From: Aldrovandia affinis
Lineage: Eukaryota; Chordata; Actinopteri; Notacanthiformes; Halosauridae
Reading direction: 5' to 3'
Length of the DNA: 64,000 nt
Assembly: GCA_029706075.1 (NCBI GenBank)
Contig: JAINUG010000175.1
Location: 1,217,958-1,281,957 of the forward strand
The notes below the pieces were generated by a model. That model was not told the origin of the DNA. It saw only the letters and a list, made by a program, of their open reading frames with translations, and ran no database searches. Position numbers and translations under genes: made by a program. Within the stretch, counting starts at the first letter, position 1; every line of letters starts with the position of its first letter. Shown in pieces: positions 48,175-60,434 of this stretch.

Positions 48175-50850
48175 CTACTGGATTGGCGTGGTAATTATGT
48201 TCTGGAATAGCCTGATTGACAGACAGTCCCCATTCACTCCCTTTGAAAAGTGAAGTAAAACGTTTTTTAAATGAGTAGAAAGCAGGGATACATATACAAG
48301 AAGTGTTGAGAAAGTAGGTAGTGGTGATGACAATTGGCTAGATGTACAGAATTCAGTGGTAGTGGAGTCTGAAAAGGTGGGTTTTGGGTCTCTTGCAGAT
48401 GATTGCAAGTGATTCCGTGGTCCTGACTGATTGTGGAAGGTCGTTCCACCATCGAGGGGTCAGGACAGAGAAGAGGCGAGACCGCAAGGAGCGGCTGACA
48501 GGCACCCTGGAGTGATGGGACAGTCAGTTTGCCAGAGGAGGCGGAGCAGAGGGTTCTGGCTGGGGTGTAAGGTGTGATTAGTGTCTGGAGGTAAGGGAGA
48601 GCAGTTCCTGCGTGCTGCGATGAGGAGCCAGTGCTGAGAGGAGAGTAGAGGGGTAATGTGGGTGAACTTTGGTTGATTGAACACCAGACGTGTAGCAACA
48701 TTCTGAACTAGTTGCAGTGGCTTGATGGCACAGGCTAATAGGCCTGCCAGCAAGGAATTGCAGTAGTCCAGATGTGAGATCACCAGGGCCTGGACCAGGA
48801 GTTGTGCGGCCTCTTGGGTGAGGAACGGTTGGATCCTCCGGAAGTTGTGGAGGGAGAATGGGCAGGTCCGGGTGATCGCTGCAATGTGACCCAAGAAGCA
48901 CAGCACAGGTTGTCCAGGGTTACTCAAAGACTCCTGGCAGACTGGAACGGAGACACTATGGAGCCTTCCACGGTGATTGAAGCATCAATCATCGGGGAGT
49001 CCTTCGCTGCTAGGAAGAGCAGCTCAGTCTTCCCCAGGTTCAGCTTCAGGTGGTAGGTGGACATCCAGGCAGAGATGTCAGCCAAGCATGCAGATATCCG
49101 TGCCGGGACCTGGGTATCAGATGGAGAGAAGGAGAGAAAGGGTTGTGTCATCGGCATAACAGTGGTAAGAAAAACCATGAGCAGAGATAACAAAACCAAG
49201 TGTATAGGGAGAATAGGACAGGGCCTAGCACCGATCCCTGTGGGACTCCGGTAGAGGGTGTGGGTAGAGGAGAGGGATCCTCTCCAGGCCACCTGGTAGG
49301 ACCAGTCAGCCAGGTAGGACTTGAACTATGTCAGTGCAGATCCAGAGATTCCCATCTCGACGAGAGATGAGAGCAGGATCTGGTGGTCCATGGTGAAGAA
49401 TGTAGCTGAACAAGTTGAAGGATGTCTGAGAAGGAGGACAGAAGGGTGAGAGGTTTAGGTAGCGAGATGGATGAGGGAGGGTTAGGTGAGTGAGAGGATG
49501 GGGGGGAAGGAGTTGCAAATGTCAGACCTTCTCACAAAAGGATGCAAAGTCATCTGCGGTTAGAGAGGAGGGGGGTGGGGGAGGAGGAGGGGTGAGGAGA
49601 GGAGAAAACGTAGAGTAGAGTTTGAGAATTAGAAGCAGAAGATTGAATATTGGAAAGGAAAAATGCAGATTTAGCAAGAGTGTGTGGAAGTCAGTCAGAG
49701 CCACAGGGGATTTGGATTTCCTCCATTTCCTTTCTGCTCGCAGTTTGCGTCAGTAACCCCTTATGGAGTCCGTTAGCCAGAGGGTGGGTGGTCTGAGACA
49801 AGCAGGTTTAGTAGAGAGAGGACAGAGTGAATCAAAGGAGGCAAGAGAGGACAGTAGGGTGGATGATGCTTCCTCAGCAGGTAGCTGAGAGAAGGCATCA
49901 GTAGGGGGAAGGGAAGATAGAACAGTAGCAGGGCAGCAGGGGAAAGAGAGCGGAGGTTGCTATGGACAAAGACAGTGAGGGCAGGTGAAGTCACCAAGGA
50001 GTAAGACGGGAGTGCCATCCTCAGGGAAGGAGCTGAGTAAGGCATCCATCTCATCTAGGAAACTCCCCAGTGGACCTGGTAGGCACAATGATGTGCAGTT
50101 TGCATGGAACAGTGACAGCATGAAATTCAAAGGAGGAGGGTGAGAAGTGAGGAAGAGGAACAATACCAAATCTTCACAGGGGGAGAGATCAGTATACCTG
50201 TTCCTCCACCTCTACCTGTGGGTCGTGGAGTGTGGGAAAGGTGTAGGCAGTGGAGAGAGCAGCAGGGGTGGCGTGTTCCGCGGAGTGATCCATGTCTCCA
50301 TTAGCACCAGGAACTGCAGGGAGAGTAGTGAGGCCTGGGCTGAGATGAAGTTGGCCTTCCGGACAGCAGACTGGCAGTTCCATAGTCTGCCTGCTACCCC
50401 CACATCGACACCGGAAGATCTAGGAGGGTGGATGAGATTGGAGGGGTTGTGCTTGCGAGTAGAATCTCTCCTAGGAAATCTAGAAGAGGAGACACAGACT
50501 TGAATATGGAGGTTGCATGTGGTGTTTGATATGGAGGAAGAAGAACAGGAAGAGACAAAACTATGATACTTACCATGCAGCGAGCACTCCCTAGCTGGAC
50601 TCCTGCAGGTAGACTCACACGTCTTTGTCCGCTGAGTCTTCGTACGGGGAGGCTAGGAAGGCTACGAACTCAGGTTACTGATAAAGCTGAGTGGTGCGAG
50701 GCACTAAGTGGCGAATGCCAGCTGATTACAATAGAAACGAATTTACAACTCACAGGTCCCTCCCACTACTCAGGGAACGCTTGACTACAGAGACGGACGC
50801 TACACCTGAAACAATTGTAAGCAGCTAAGTACCGTTCAACTTTGAAATAA
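48175..50850 (-). mobile_element. L2-type LINE, almost full length but in pieces
   Basis: In - strand order: an N-terminal region near 50618-50394, an ETWITP-type endonuclease block (50403-50212), a second endonuclease block (GSFLDEMDALLSSFP and LLLGDFT, 50169-49960), the linker (50054-49306), the reverse transcriptase with a TQPFLSFSPSDTQV block and KLNLGKTELLFL (49292-48924), and the C-terminal region (FRRIQPFLTQEAAQLLVQAL, HLDYCNSLLAGL, 48927-48460). The typical Tyr-Ala-Asp-Asp is spoiled. Several frameshifts and stops separate the pieces. Confidence 0.85.
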
Positions 50851-51029
50851 AACTTCTAAGCAGCGATTAATACTAACAGACACTGGAACACCAACAAAAA
50901 GCTAATAATTAAGATAAGTAAGTAGAGTTAACTGCCACTACAACCAGTGAAAAGGTAGGAATTAAAACTTCCAAGGCAGTGTGCCTTGTAGGAATGGATT
51001 GAGAAACACTGCAATATAGATGCATACAG

Positions 51030-51485
51030 CAGTGGTTCCCAACCTCGGTCCTGGGGACCCACTGTGTATGCTGGTTTTCGTTCCAACCATAATTGCAACG
51101 TCTCTATTGTAACTAGTTGTTAATTGTTCTTAATTCGACACTTTTAATTTCTATTAAAGCATGATTTACTCTCTTAAGGTCATGTTAGAAATGGCTATGC
51201 ATGCCATGAATAATAAATGTCCCATGTTCACATCCCAGAAATTTTAACAGTCAACTAATGCGCTGAATGACACATGATTTCGTTAAAAAGGGTTTACATA
51301 TTTTAATAGTTTAAATTGTAGACTTGAAGAATTCAATGACCGAGCAATTGGCAACGAATCAAACCTGCATTGTGTTCAAATAAGTTTGAAGAAAATATAA
51401 TGGTAGAACTTACGCAGATGTTTTCAACAACCTAGCAAAAAACTGCGTGCGCAGTGGTCCCCAGGACTGAGGTTGGGAACCACTG
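51030..51485. mobile_element. hAT-like non-autonomous element with 8 bp target duplication
   Basis: Inverted ends CAGTGGTTCCCAACCTCGGT and the matching ..GAGGTTGGGAACCACTG bound a 456-base AT-rich interior with no frame. The 8 bases gcatacag occur exactly on both sides (51022-51029 and 51486-51493), the target duplication size expected for hAT elements. Confidence 0.92.
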
Positions 51486-51493
51486 GCATACAG

Positions 51494-54400
51494 CTACCAT
51501 AGCCTTGTAGCAGAGTGCACCCCTTCCCAATTGATGGCCACACATTCTCATTGAGCACACCTGTAGTGCCACCCACGGCTCGTCAGTGGGAATTCGTTTT
51601 TCGCAATCATGCCCTAGTCCTGCTTATGCCCATATATAGTCTTGGTATTTCCAACCACAACTATTATTTATTATATTATTATTAATACTACCACTAATAA
51701 TAATACTTATTATTTATTATGCACTTTTTGAGAATTTAAGAAACAAATTCCTGCCGTACGTGGATTCGTCACATGGTGACATCATTTGCAGGCACGTGCA
51801 GCAGCGCAAGCTATCGTGAATATCGGCGAGATCAGAAAAGGTAAGAAACGTTTCTGTTGAAGAAATATTTAAGTGAAGAATACGGAACTTAAGACCTTAA
51901 GACATACTCTTATGTTCCTTGGCCCCACCGATCTACTGTTGTCTTTTTGTTAACTTAAATTCATGAAAGGCGAGAAGTATTTCCAGTCAGCATGAGCAGA
52001 GGGCGCCATACCCTTTGCACGTGCCCCCTCAAATGTGAATATAGTGATTTACAGTTGTAGGTATATATATATATACGTGTGTGTGTGTGTGTGAGAGACA
52101 GAGACAGAGACAGAGAGCAAAAGTGAGTGTGAGAGAAACAGAGGTCTTGTTCTAATTCGTGACATATTCCTACTTATCTGTCCATTGGTAATGGATTACC
52201 AATATATTCTGTGCTTTATGTCCATCAGCAGTTGCTAAATGTTTATTTGAGAACAAATTATAGATTGAGACATATTACCAACTGTCTTTATTAATATTCA
52301 TCTGATAAAAGTATTCTGTCTTATTGTTGATTAAATTCTAACAACATAATGAGTAAATTAATGCAATGAAATACATGTTCCTGGAGGAATATGTTCAGGG
52401 GTATTGGAAATGTGTATGATCGCAGCAGCAGGGAATTGTCTGTTGCTTTTTGTAGTGGAAGCACAATTGGACCCAGTACACCTGGGGCACGTTAGAGGTG
52501 TCTCATGGAATCCAGGTAGTGTGGTCATACATCTGGCATTATGCTGGACAGTCCGGTTTTCAAGCACTCTGTCCTCCTCTACCGGACACCCATTTGCCCT
52601 CCATTTTAAGTCTTAATTGGAAAAACACTCAATTCTTTATTAAATCACATTTGAAGATTAGAACGTGCTTCTAATTGGTTTATGTAGGCTATTTGTGAAG
52701 TAATGAATCGCCTGTGTCATTGGTCTAATAAATACCACTCTTAATACGGTAATATGACGTTCTTACGTACTCTATGAGCGCTATTGTGAGTACACATTTT
52801 CAATCTCAGTTAGTCTGTATAGGTTATGGTTTTAAATTGGTCATATAATTACATGTTAAATGAAGTGTCCTCCCTTCTGTGGGTTGGGAAATGGTCACCT
52901 TCAATCCAGATGAACCAAGATAAAAATGAGAAAGGTGAGCAATGTCAAGTACAAATGAAAAAAACTAAATTTTGCTGAAAATAACTGCTATTTTTTTTGT
53001 ATGATACTACTATATAGGTTTTCTGAAATAATTTGTGAGAATATTTTAATTCCTGAACTGAGGAATCAGTTCAGTTTTGTTGTAGCTCGTGTGTTGTAAC
53101 GCGTGCCAGCCTTGTCTGTCCGCATACTATTAAAGTAGTTTCTGTTTTTATACCAGCACGGCAGTGTGAAAAGATATATAAAAACAATGAGACAAGTTGC
53201 CCTGCGGTTTGCATTTTTTTAAAGCAAATTCAGTGCCAAAGGGAAACACACTGTTCTGGACTACATTTCCCTCTTTATAATACCCAGGTAATCTGCATTT
53301 CATTTGTTTTGTTTTGTTTTATTTGTATTTTGAGTTGTTTGGGCTTGTTGCTCTGTGTGTGTTCAGCGCTTGTGAAACCGCGCTTGTGCTTCCGTGCCCT
53401 GGCCCTGGTGACCTGGCGTGGGTGTGAGAAAAGCGCCACCCGTTAGATATGCTCCCCACGCGTTCTTGGGGGATGACGTCATTGTGAAAGTTTCCCACAG
53501 CCGCTCCAGTCATGCGAGCACTGTGTGTTAGTTCTCTGTGGCAGGCATTTATCATTTTTGTTAACGTTGACTTTTTGTCACATAATTTTTTTTTTTTATG
53601 GCAAGAAAATTCCCACGGTTATTTGTATTGACTTCCTCACGACGTAGCTATTGCTAATCTAGTTAGAATATAAAGGCATTATGTTATGTTGGATTTATGT
53701 GCAATGGGTCTCATTTATGCGACAACATTATACTATATTATAGGCGACTATACTATTATACGAAATACTATATTATTCATACAGCAACATACGAATGACA
53801 TTTTTCGTAATTCCTTCGTACCAACATTTACACATTTACAAATTTTGATTTATCAAAGTTTCGGGAGTCCAACTTGTTCGGACGTGCGAAGGAAATGTAC
53901 GAAAACCTGAGACTACACACAGTGTATGTAAACTCCACAGTTCGTCTTTTAACTCGAATCTTTCACTTTTATTGACAAAATTGGTCATTAAACAGGCTTC
54001 TTTCTCTACGTATTTTGTCCTGAAATACTGAAATATCATAAAGAAAGATAAATTACAAAGAAACATAAATTAGCTGTTAACATGTATGAAATAATTGTGC
54101 TCTCAATTGTATGATGCGCAATGACAACAGCCAATGAGATGCGCTGAGATTGACATGTGATCTGTGGGTATAACAGTGTGCATGTCTCAATAAAGTTTGT
54201 TCCAGTCAAAAGCAGAATTGATGCCCCATCGTATGTGTTTGCTCTTCCATAAAGGTCACTTTATTTTCGGTCTAGCACTGGGTATAGCCTACACGCCAGA
54301 ATTGCTGAACAATTCAACTCTGTCAACATTAGCATTACAAATTGAAATTGACGAGAGCGCTTCGGTGAGATCGCATTTTCAGGGACCGGTCTGACTTTTT

Positions 54401-54685
54401 GCCGAGGATGACGAGTGGTTCCGATTCCCTAGAACCCTTCTATTGAGGCTGTGCAGCATCATAGAGCCAGACTAAACGAGGCAAACAAAAAGATCTACGC
54501 CCTGTGTAGCTGTTAACACTGTAAAGCATGCCTAGGGAAAGATGCTTTGATCTCCATTACATTAAATGGAAAGATGGAGTGGAGACTAAACTAACTAACT
54601 AACTAGCTGTCACATGATATGAAAATATTATTTTTATGTGTCTTGTCCCCACCAAGAGAAAATAGCATACAGACTGCTGCATACA
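51494..54685. other. Intergenic: short microsatellites, no supported gene
   Basis: Holds an AT/GT/GA simple stretch at about 52060-52120 and a T run near 53587-53598. The small frames at 52358-54394 are domainless. No transposon was recognised. Confidence 0.5.
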
Positions 54686-54691
54686 GACTTG

Positions 54692-54836
54692 TAACTTTAG
54701 TCCACGCTACCCCACTACTAAAAAAATAATTTAACTACTTGAAAGCTACTACATTTAGGAAGTAATTAAACTACCACACATTACTGGAAAATGTAGTTAA
54801 ATTAGTACTTGTAATTCCACTACTCCCCAACACTGC
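54692..54836. mobile_element. DNA transposon fragment of the 'cagtgttggggagta' type
   Basis: The region ends actccccaacactg, the inverse of a terminal sequence common in fish DNA elements. Before it, runs such as ttaactacttgaaagctact and agttaaattagtacttgtaa resemble the repetitive interior of that family. The far end is missing. Confidence 0.5.
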
Positions 54837-54839
54837 TAG

Positions 54840-55235
54840 GTTAACCTTTTTTATTATTGATTTTCATTAAACACATTTAAATCCAAGACTCACTTTGTGT
54901 CATAGTGCACAGTATCAACAGGATAATGAACTAAAATATTCACAGATCAAATCTGGCAAAATACCAGCACAATCAAAGCACACCAAATATAAATAATACA
55001 TACATTGAGTTTCAATCTGGAAATGAATTAAAGTCATTTAATTATGCCAAAACACAAAGAAGGAACTATTATATGTCCTTAATGTGTTCATGGAGTATTT
55101 AAAATGACTGACATTGTGTCTTACATATGAAATGTAAAAAAATGACAGTAAAAATATAACATATACTGTATGTTATAATGCTAGATAATGTGTGTACTCG
55201 TAGTTGTAGGCTTTGTAGGCTTGAGCGCAAGAGAT
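54840..55235. other. Intergenic, nothing recognised
   Basis: AT-rich with no supported feature. Confidence 0.5.
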
Positions 55236-55237
55236 CC

Positions 55238-55420
55238 TTAACAGACGGCGATGACCAGCAGCGGCAGCAGGAAGCCCAGCACCCGCACGACCAGTGACCA
55301 GCAGCCATGGCAGCAGGACCTGGAGACCCAGCACCCAGCCACCCCAGCACCAGGTGTGACCGCCCAGCACGACGGCCATGAAGCGGTGCCCAGCACGCCA
55401 TGTTGAGGGGAGCTCCATGC
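55238..55420 (-). pseudogene. Possible receptor-like relic (two hydrophobic segments)
   Basis: One - strand frame ends LVVRVLGFLLPLLVIAVC then stop (55241-55294), resembling transmembrane helix 5 of a chemokine-type receptor. A second frame just upstream, near 55290-55400, reads HRFMAVVLGG and GWVLGLQVLLPWLLV, resembling helix 4. A frameshift would be needed between them. The + strand is rich in cccagcac repeats, so the hydrophobic runs may be compositional. Confidence 0.2.
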
Positions 55421-55589
55421 AGATTGATCCATAATCAGAGGTGAGCAGGATTGACTGCACTCACTGTGCATTGGCCTGCCACTGTTCCTCTCTGCAATAA
55501 TGGAGACACGAAGGAAACAAATGCAGTGCAAAAACAGTGCAGCTAAATTACAATCTAAAATTGTTTAAAAAAAACCTTCAAACTTTTAA

Positions 55590-56002
55590 GACTTCACCTT
55601 GTTGCTGACCATGTGCATCCCTTTATGGCCACAATCTACCCATCTTCTAATGGCTACTTCCAGCAGGATAATGCGCCATGTCACAAAGCACAAAGCATCT
55701 CAAGCTGGTTCCACGAACATGACAATGAGTTCAGTGTACTCCAATGGCCTCACCAGATCTCAGTCCAATAGAGCACCTTTGGGATGTGGTAGAACGGGAG
55801 ATTCGCAACATGAATGTGCAGCCGACAAATCTGCAACAACTGCATGATGCTATCATGTCAACATGAACCAGAATCTCTGAGGAATGTTTCCAGCACCTTG
55901 GTGAATCCATGCCACAAAGAATTCAGGCTGTTCTGGGGGCAAAAGGGGGGGTCCTACCCAGTACGAGAAAGGTGTACCTAATAAAGTGGCCACTGAGTGT
56001 GT
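55590..56002 (+). mobile_element. Tc1-like element, 3' part
   Basis: Encodes the second catalytic region (FQQDNAPCHKAQS) near 55665-55700, then, with frame breaks, SPIEHLWDVVE-like sequence near 55760-55800. It ends ggtgtacctaataaagtggc followed by cactgagtgt, a typical Tc1 3' inverted repeat. The 5' half is missing. Confidence 0.85.
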
Positions 56003-56007
56003 ACATG

Positions 56008-56013
56008 TATATA

Positions 56014-56045
<32 letters not shown>

Positions 56046-56048
56046 GTA
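56008..56048 (+). repeat. (AT/GT)n microsatellite
   Basis: Alternating tatatgtg and tatata units directly after the Tc1 3' end. Confidence 0.9.
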
Positions 56049-56079
56049 TATAACTGTAAACCAAAATAAAATAAACACC

Positions 56080-56690
56080 AACATAAAGTGTCTTTATTTA
56101 ACACCCTATTTGGCCACCACGAGCTGCCAGAACAGCTTCAATGCACCTTGGCATAGATTCTACAACTGTCTGGAATTCTATTGGAGAGATGCAAGAAATT
56201 CCATCAGTTGGTGTTTGGTGGTGTAAAACGTTGTCTCAGGCACCGCTCCAGAATCTCTCAGAAGTGTTAAATTTGGTAGAGATCTGGTATAGTGCGTGGT
56301 TGGAGCAAATACCGGCATACACTGCGGACCTCAAGGCCTGAATTTGAATACCCCTGGCCAATGGTTTACCTCGTTTTCATGCTCATCAAACTACTCAGTG
56401 AGCACTCGTGCCCTGTGGATGGGGGCATTGTCATCCTGGCAGAGACCACTCTCATCAGGATAGAAATGCTTCACCAAAGGATGCAGGTGATCACTCAGAA
56501 TGGCTTTGTATTTATTTACCTTTCCCTCTAAGGCAGGGGTATCATGGCTGGCACACTGCCTGTTCATGTTCATCAGTGAGATACGGTTCAATATCCTGTA
56601 CATTTCTGCCACAGCTCATGATAATGTTCAATCTCTTGCTGATTGAGGTAAGGATACTTACCAAATACAGTCTAAAACTTTATCATGCGA
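56080..56690 (-). mobile_element. Tc1-like relic
   Basis: The - strand frame 56612-56391 contains GLCQDDNAPIHRARV, the second catalytic Asp region of a Tc1 transposase. Parts further along (cttggcatagattctacaac) are common in fish Tc1 copies. First and third motifs are not preserved. Confidence 0.7.
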
Positions 56691-56694
56691 GCCA

Positions 56695-57135
56695 TCTTCT
56701 GACTCATCCCTCTGAAAAAGCTAATTTGAGATCAGGCATGGCCATCTTTTTTTGTGAAATGAGACAGTGATGGAAAATCTGCCCTTTGGTGGTGTAATTC
56801 AGAAATGAGGTTATTCTCATGCTGGATCGGGGAGGGAGGGGCTGGAGGAAAGGAGAGCGGTTCTAGTTGGACTGACATCACAGAGGTGCTCTCACATATC
56901 CCATACACACACTCAGCTCCTGCTTCTGTCCTCTCTGCTTCTTAACTACAGGAGGCTCTGGTTGGTAACAGGATGCTCTGGTGTTGTATTACAGTACAGA
57001 ATGTCCATCGCCACAGTGTTGCACTTGGCCACGCCCCCTTGATGGATTTTGTAGAAGATGCATCAAATTGGAATGTTTTCATAGGGTGACAGAGCTTTCA
57101 ATGTAAAGAATCCGGAGCTGAGTATCTGGTGAGTC
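56695..57135. other. Intergenic, nothing recognised
   Basis: No supported gene or repeat. Confidence 0.5.
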
Positions 57136-57140
57136 TATAG

Positions 57141-57280
57141 CAGGGGTGTCAAACTCATTCCATCAAGGGCTGAGTGTATGCAGGTTTTTGTTGCAAGAAA
57201 TGCTGGTGATTTCACTCATTTTCTCTCTAATTAACAGGGGACTCATTGGTGTAGTTCTGGTGTAGCCCTTGATGGAATGA
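57141..57280. mobile_element. hAT-like miniature element, right end truncated
   Basis: The left end CAGGGGTGTCAAACTCATTC is followed by CATCAAGGGC. The inverse GCCCTTGATGGAATGA is at the right, but the terminal GTTTGACACCCCTG is missing. Confidence 0.75.
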
Positions 57281-57879
57281 AACAATCACACTGATGCTTA
57301 AATAATCTGTGGTACTCTGCAGGTCTCTCTGGCTTGTCTGGCTAACAGTGGAAACGCATTTAAACCTGAGTCCCCTGTGGATAGGCTGCTGTGTAGGCCG
57401 CAACATTCTGCTCTGTCTATCCTAGTTGTCCTGTGGTTTATTTACCAGGAGCCTGGAGCTGTTTTATGAATAACGATCTGTAGTTAATATGTAGTTCACC
57501 ATTATGAAAGTTATCATATACTGTACCATGAAGGTGCATAAATCGGAGCTTGATATTATTGTCAGGTTTTTCAGTGGAAAGTCAGTAAGTCTTTGAAACA
57601 GCCCTCAGGGCAGTGTTGGGCTGGGTGTAGAGGCCCTTGCAAGGTCAAGTTATCAATGAGTACATCCACCCAGGCACACATAACACACATAGAGGAACAC
57701 TGCTGCCCTGGGCAGGTCTGGCATGACTTTAATCAAAGTGCTATGATTACAGAATATTGACCTGAACGCTGACCGGTTTTTGAAACCTTCTGAGCACGTC
57801 CCTTCATTGTCCCATAAGGGACGCCTGTGTGTATATCACCCAGGTCTAAGTCTGCACCTAGCCTGTTTCCAGCGCTCTG

Positions 57880-58204
57880 CACTCTCAAAAATAAAGGTAC
57901 AATTAGGGTACACATCAAGGGTACACATAAGATCCTTCATGGTACAGTTTTGTACCTTTTACCAGCGAAAAGGGTACAAATTGTGGAAAGGCATAAATAT
58001 GTACCCAGGTAGGGTAATTAATCTTTATTCACACTGGCAGCCATGTTGGAATGAAAATGAGGCTTGTACTGCAAGCAACATTATTTTTGTCACAAGGGAA
58101 TTCATTATGTTCTTCTGACTAAAGGTACAATTCAGTGCCCTAAGGGGCTACTGCCGCAGTGACAAGCATTTTAATAGGTGCAACATGGTACCTTTCTGAG
58201 AGTG
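57880..58204. mobile_element. Miniature inverted-repeat element (325 bp)
   Basis: Ends are CACTCTCAAAAATAAAGGTAC and GTACCTTTCTGAGAGTG. The inside has repeated ggtaca words and no transposase frame. The superfamily is uncertain. Confidence 0.75.
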
Positions 58205-58209
58205 TGGTG

Positions 58210-59080
58210 TCCGAGGTTTAGAGGCATTAGGTAGGAGGGAAGGTGTGACCCTGCCTCTCTCTGCTGGTTCATTACCTAACCTCACCACACGGGACACTAG
58301 CTAATGAACTAATCAAGGAGTTAGCCAATCAGCACCAACCCTAAACACACTCTTCACTCACTTTCATTATCAAACTTCACATTGTCGATGGGTTTTGATG
58401 CAGTCGACCCAAGATTGACTTTTGGAAGTGTGTCCTTTTACTGGAATGCACAAGAGCTTCCCAGATTGCACTGTGCAATTGCCCTGAGGCTTTACAGACC
58501 AGCATTAATGCAGAGGGCAGTCATCTGCAGCCTGACATTACTTTACATTTATTTCAGGAAGAAACAACATATTTTAAAAATGACTTCAGTGAATAGGTTT
58601 AGCTGTACTTTCCAAGCACATGCAAATTAACCATGCAAATGGTTCTTATATACAAGGCATTTCCTGGTATATAAAAATCGATATTTTTTTCTTTCTCTGT
58701 CAGTATTCCACCCTGTCCACACCACCTACGCAGCTTTGGATGGGCGTATATTACTGTGTGCATCCTCTGAGATTCTGTGCAATTATGTTTGACTGTGTCC
58801 CATCGTGTGTAATGAGAATGTGTCTTGTGTTTGATCAGATGAGGACCTGTCATACTGTCTACTGTAGTGGTAAATTAGAGACAGGGCAGTTCAATGCACA
58901 GTGACATTTCTGCTTTGCCTCGCCAGTTGGTGTGCCACAATAACTGACCTTCGGATCATTGTGCCCTGCTGAGTCACGGCAATGTCGCAGCTAGCACTTT
59001 TTCTGCATTTGGCATCACGTTTCCTCCTCATTAAACCACAGCTCGCTGAAGGTCGATGCGAATGTCAGTCCCAAGTGTGA
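58210..59080. other. Intergenic, nothing recognised
   Basis: Short domainless frames only. Confidence 0.5.
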
Positions 59081-59087
59081 CTGTGGG

Positions 59088-59205
59088 AACCAGTACTACA
59101 GTCACATGATAAACAGTCTGTCTCAGACAGAACCAGTACTACAGTCACATGATAAAGAGTCTGTCTCAAACAGAACCAGTACTACAGTCACATGGTAAAC
59201 AGTGT
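59088..59205 (+). repeat. About 43-55 bp tandem repeat, 3 copies
   Basis: Unit with aaccagtactacagtcaca followed by tgataaacagtctgtctcag. The first spacing is about 52 bases and the second is similar with small changes. Confidence 0.8.
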
Positions 59206-59209
59206 GTCA

Positions 59210-59520
59210 ACCAGAACGAGCACGTTACCAACAAGCATCTGTACGGAGAGCTACCAAGGCTGAGTAACAAAATAGCAGCTAGGAGAATGAGGCTGGCCGG
59301 TCACTGCCACAGACACCACGAGCTACCAGCCAGCAAACTGGTACTGTGGGAACAATCACAAGCACACAAACATTGATCACAAGGGCATCCCACACCAACA
59401 TACGTGGACATGCTGAAGATAGATGTGGGAGTGGAAACTACTGGAGAGCTCAGAAATATTGCCTACATGCTATGCTTAGGAGTGACACACTTAGGACTTG
59501 AAATGAAACAGACACATTAG
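59210..59520 (+). mobile_element. LINE ORF2 C-terminal fragment (RTE-like)
   Basis: The frame 59149-59376 contains LYGELPRLSNKIAARRMRLAGHC and PASKLVLWEQ. The next frame continues with a YVDMLKIDVGV-like stretch, matching the end of an RTE-type LINE ORF2 (LAGHCVRHPE...LVLWEP...TYVD). The rest of the element is absent. Confidence 0.75.
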
Positions 59521-59524
59521 GTAT

Positions 59525-60405
59525 ATAAGTTGTGCATTGTACAGAACTCGTAATACAAAGAACACAAGGATTCAGTCAAACATGAATTCAAATCGAAGGC
59601 CCGAGTGTCTGTTTGTGCAGCCGTAAAACTTTCTCTGTCCAATGAAGTAATGATCATGTGTACGGGAGAAATTCGGACTATGCGATCTGGAGCTCAAGGT
59701 TCAGGCGCCGCAGTCTGTGGCTCAAAGTAACCATGGTCCTCCCCTCACTAGATAAATGAGCATGAAGGAAGTCCACCAAGGTTCACCCATCACTGGAATT
59801 TACAAGTCCAGTTCGGGCGACTCCCCGATGGCACGAGGAGGAGAGGACGTGGATTAAAAGTTAAATAAATGAATCCCGCCACGTTTAATTATTTTACTTT
59901 TGTATCATGGATACTGCTAAATTTACTGTCAGCATTCCTGAAGTCGCGCGGCGGATAGATTATAAACCCCTGGAATAAATTGTGTGAGAATGATGTAGCC
60001 ATTTATCAAATAAAATTATCAGTACATGATATATGTTTATATAAATATATAGTGCACAGGTAGGTCAGCTGAAGTGTCTGTTTATCTCTGTTTATTTTGT
60101 TTTATTAAAGAGTGAAGAACAAAGAACTAATGAGCCAAAATGTAAACAGATGAGTGTAAAAGTGGCCACAAGGGAGAATAACAATGTGATGAGATCATGG
60201 GGAGGGGTTGAGTCAGGTGGGTGTGGTGATGACGTTAAGCTCCGATGAGGAGACTCAGTGTGACATGCTAAAAAGAGATGTATTCCCAGGGGGGCAGAGC
60301 TGTTTTCACCTGGCTGAGCCAGGTTTCTTGTATGTGATCTCCCATTATGTACAATAAACCCTATTACATCAGACTCTGAAGATGGTGTAACGCTTCAAAG
60401 GAGAG
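59525..60405. other. Intergenic, nothing recognised
   Basis: No supported gene or repeat before the gypsy element. Confidence 0.5.
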
Positions 60406-60434
60406 ATTAATTTCCTGCCAGTGCCTGAAACGAA

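Noticed and set aside
48802-50503. + strand frames over the LINE (up to 118 codons)
   Set aside because: Antisense shadows of the L2 ORF2 pieces; the - strand carries all recognised motifs.
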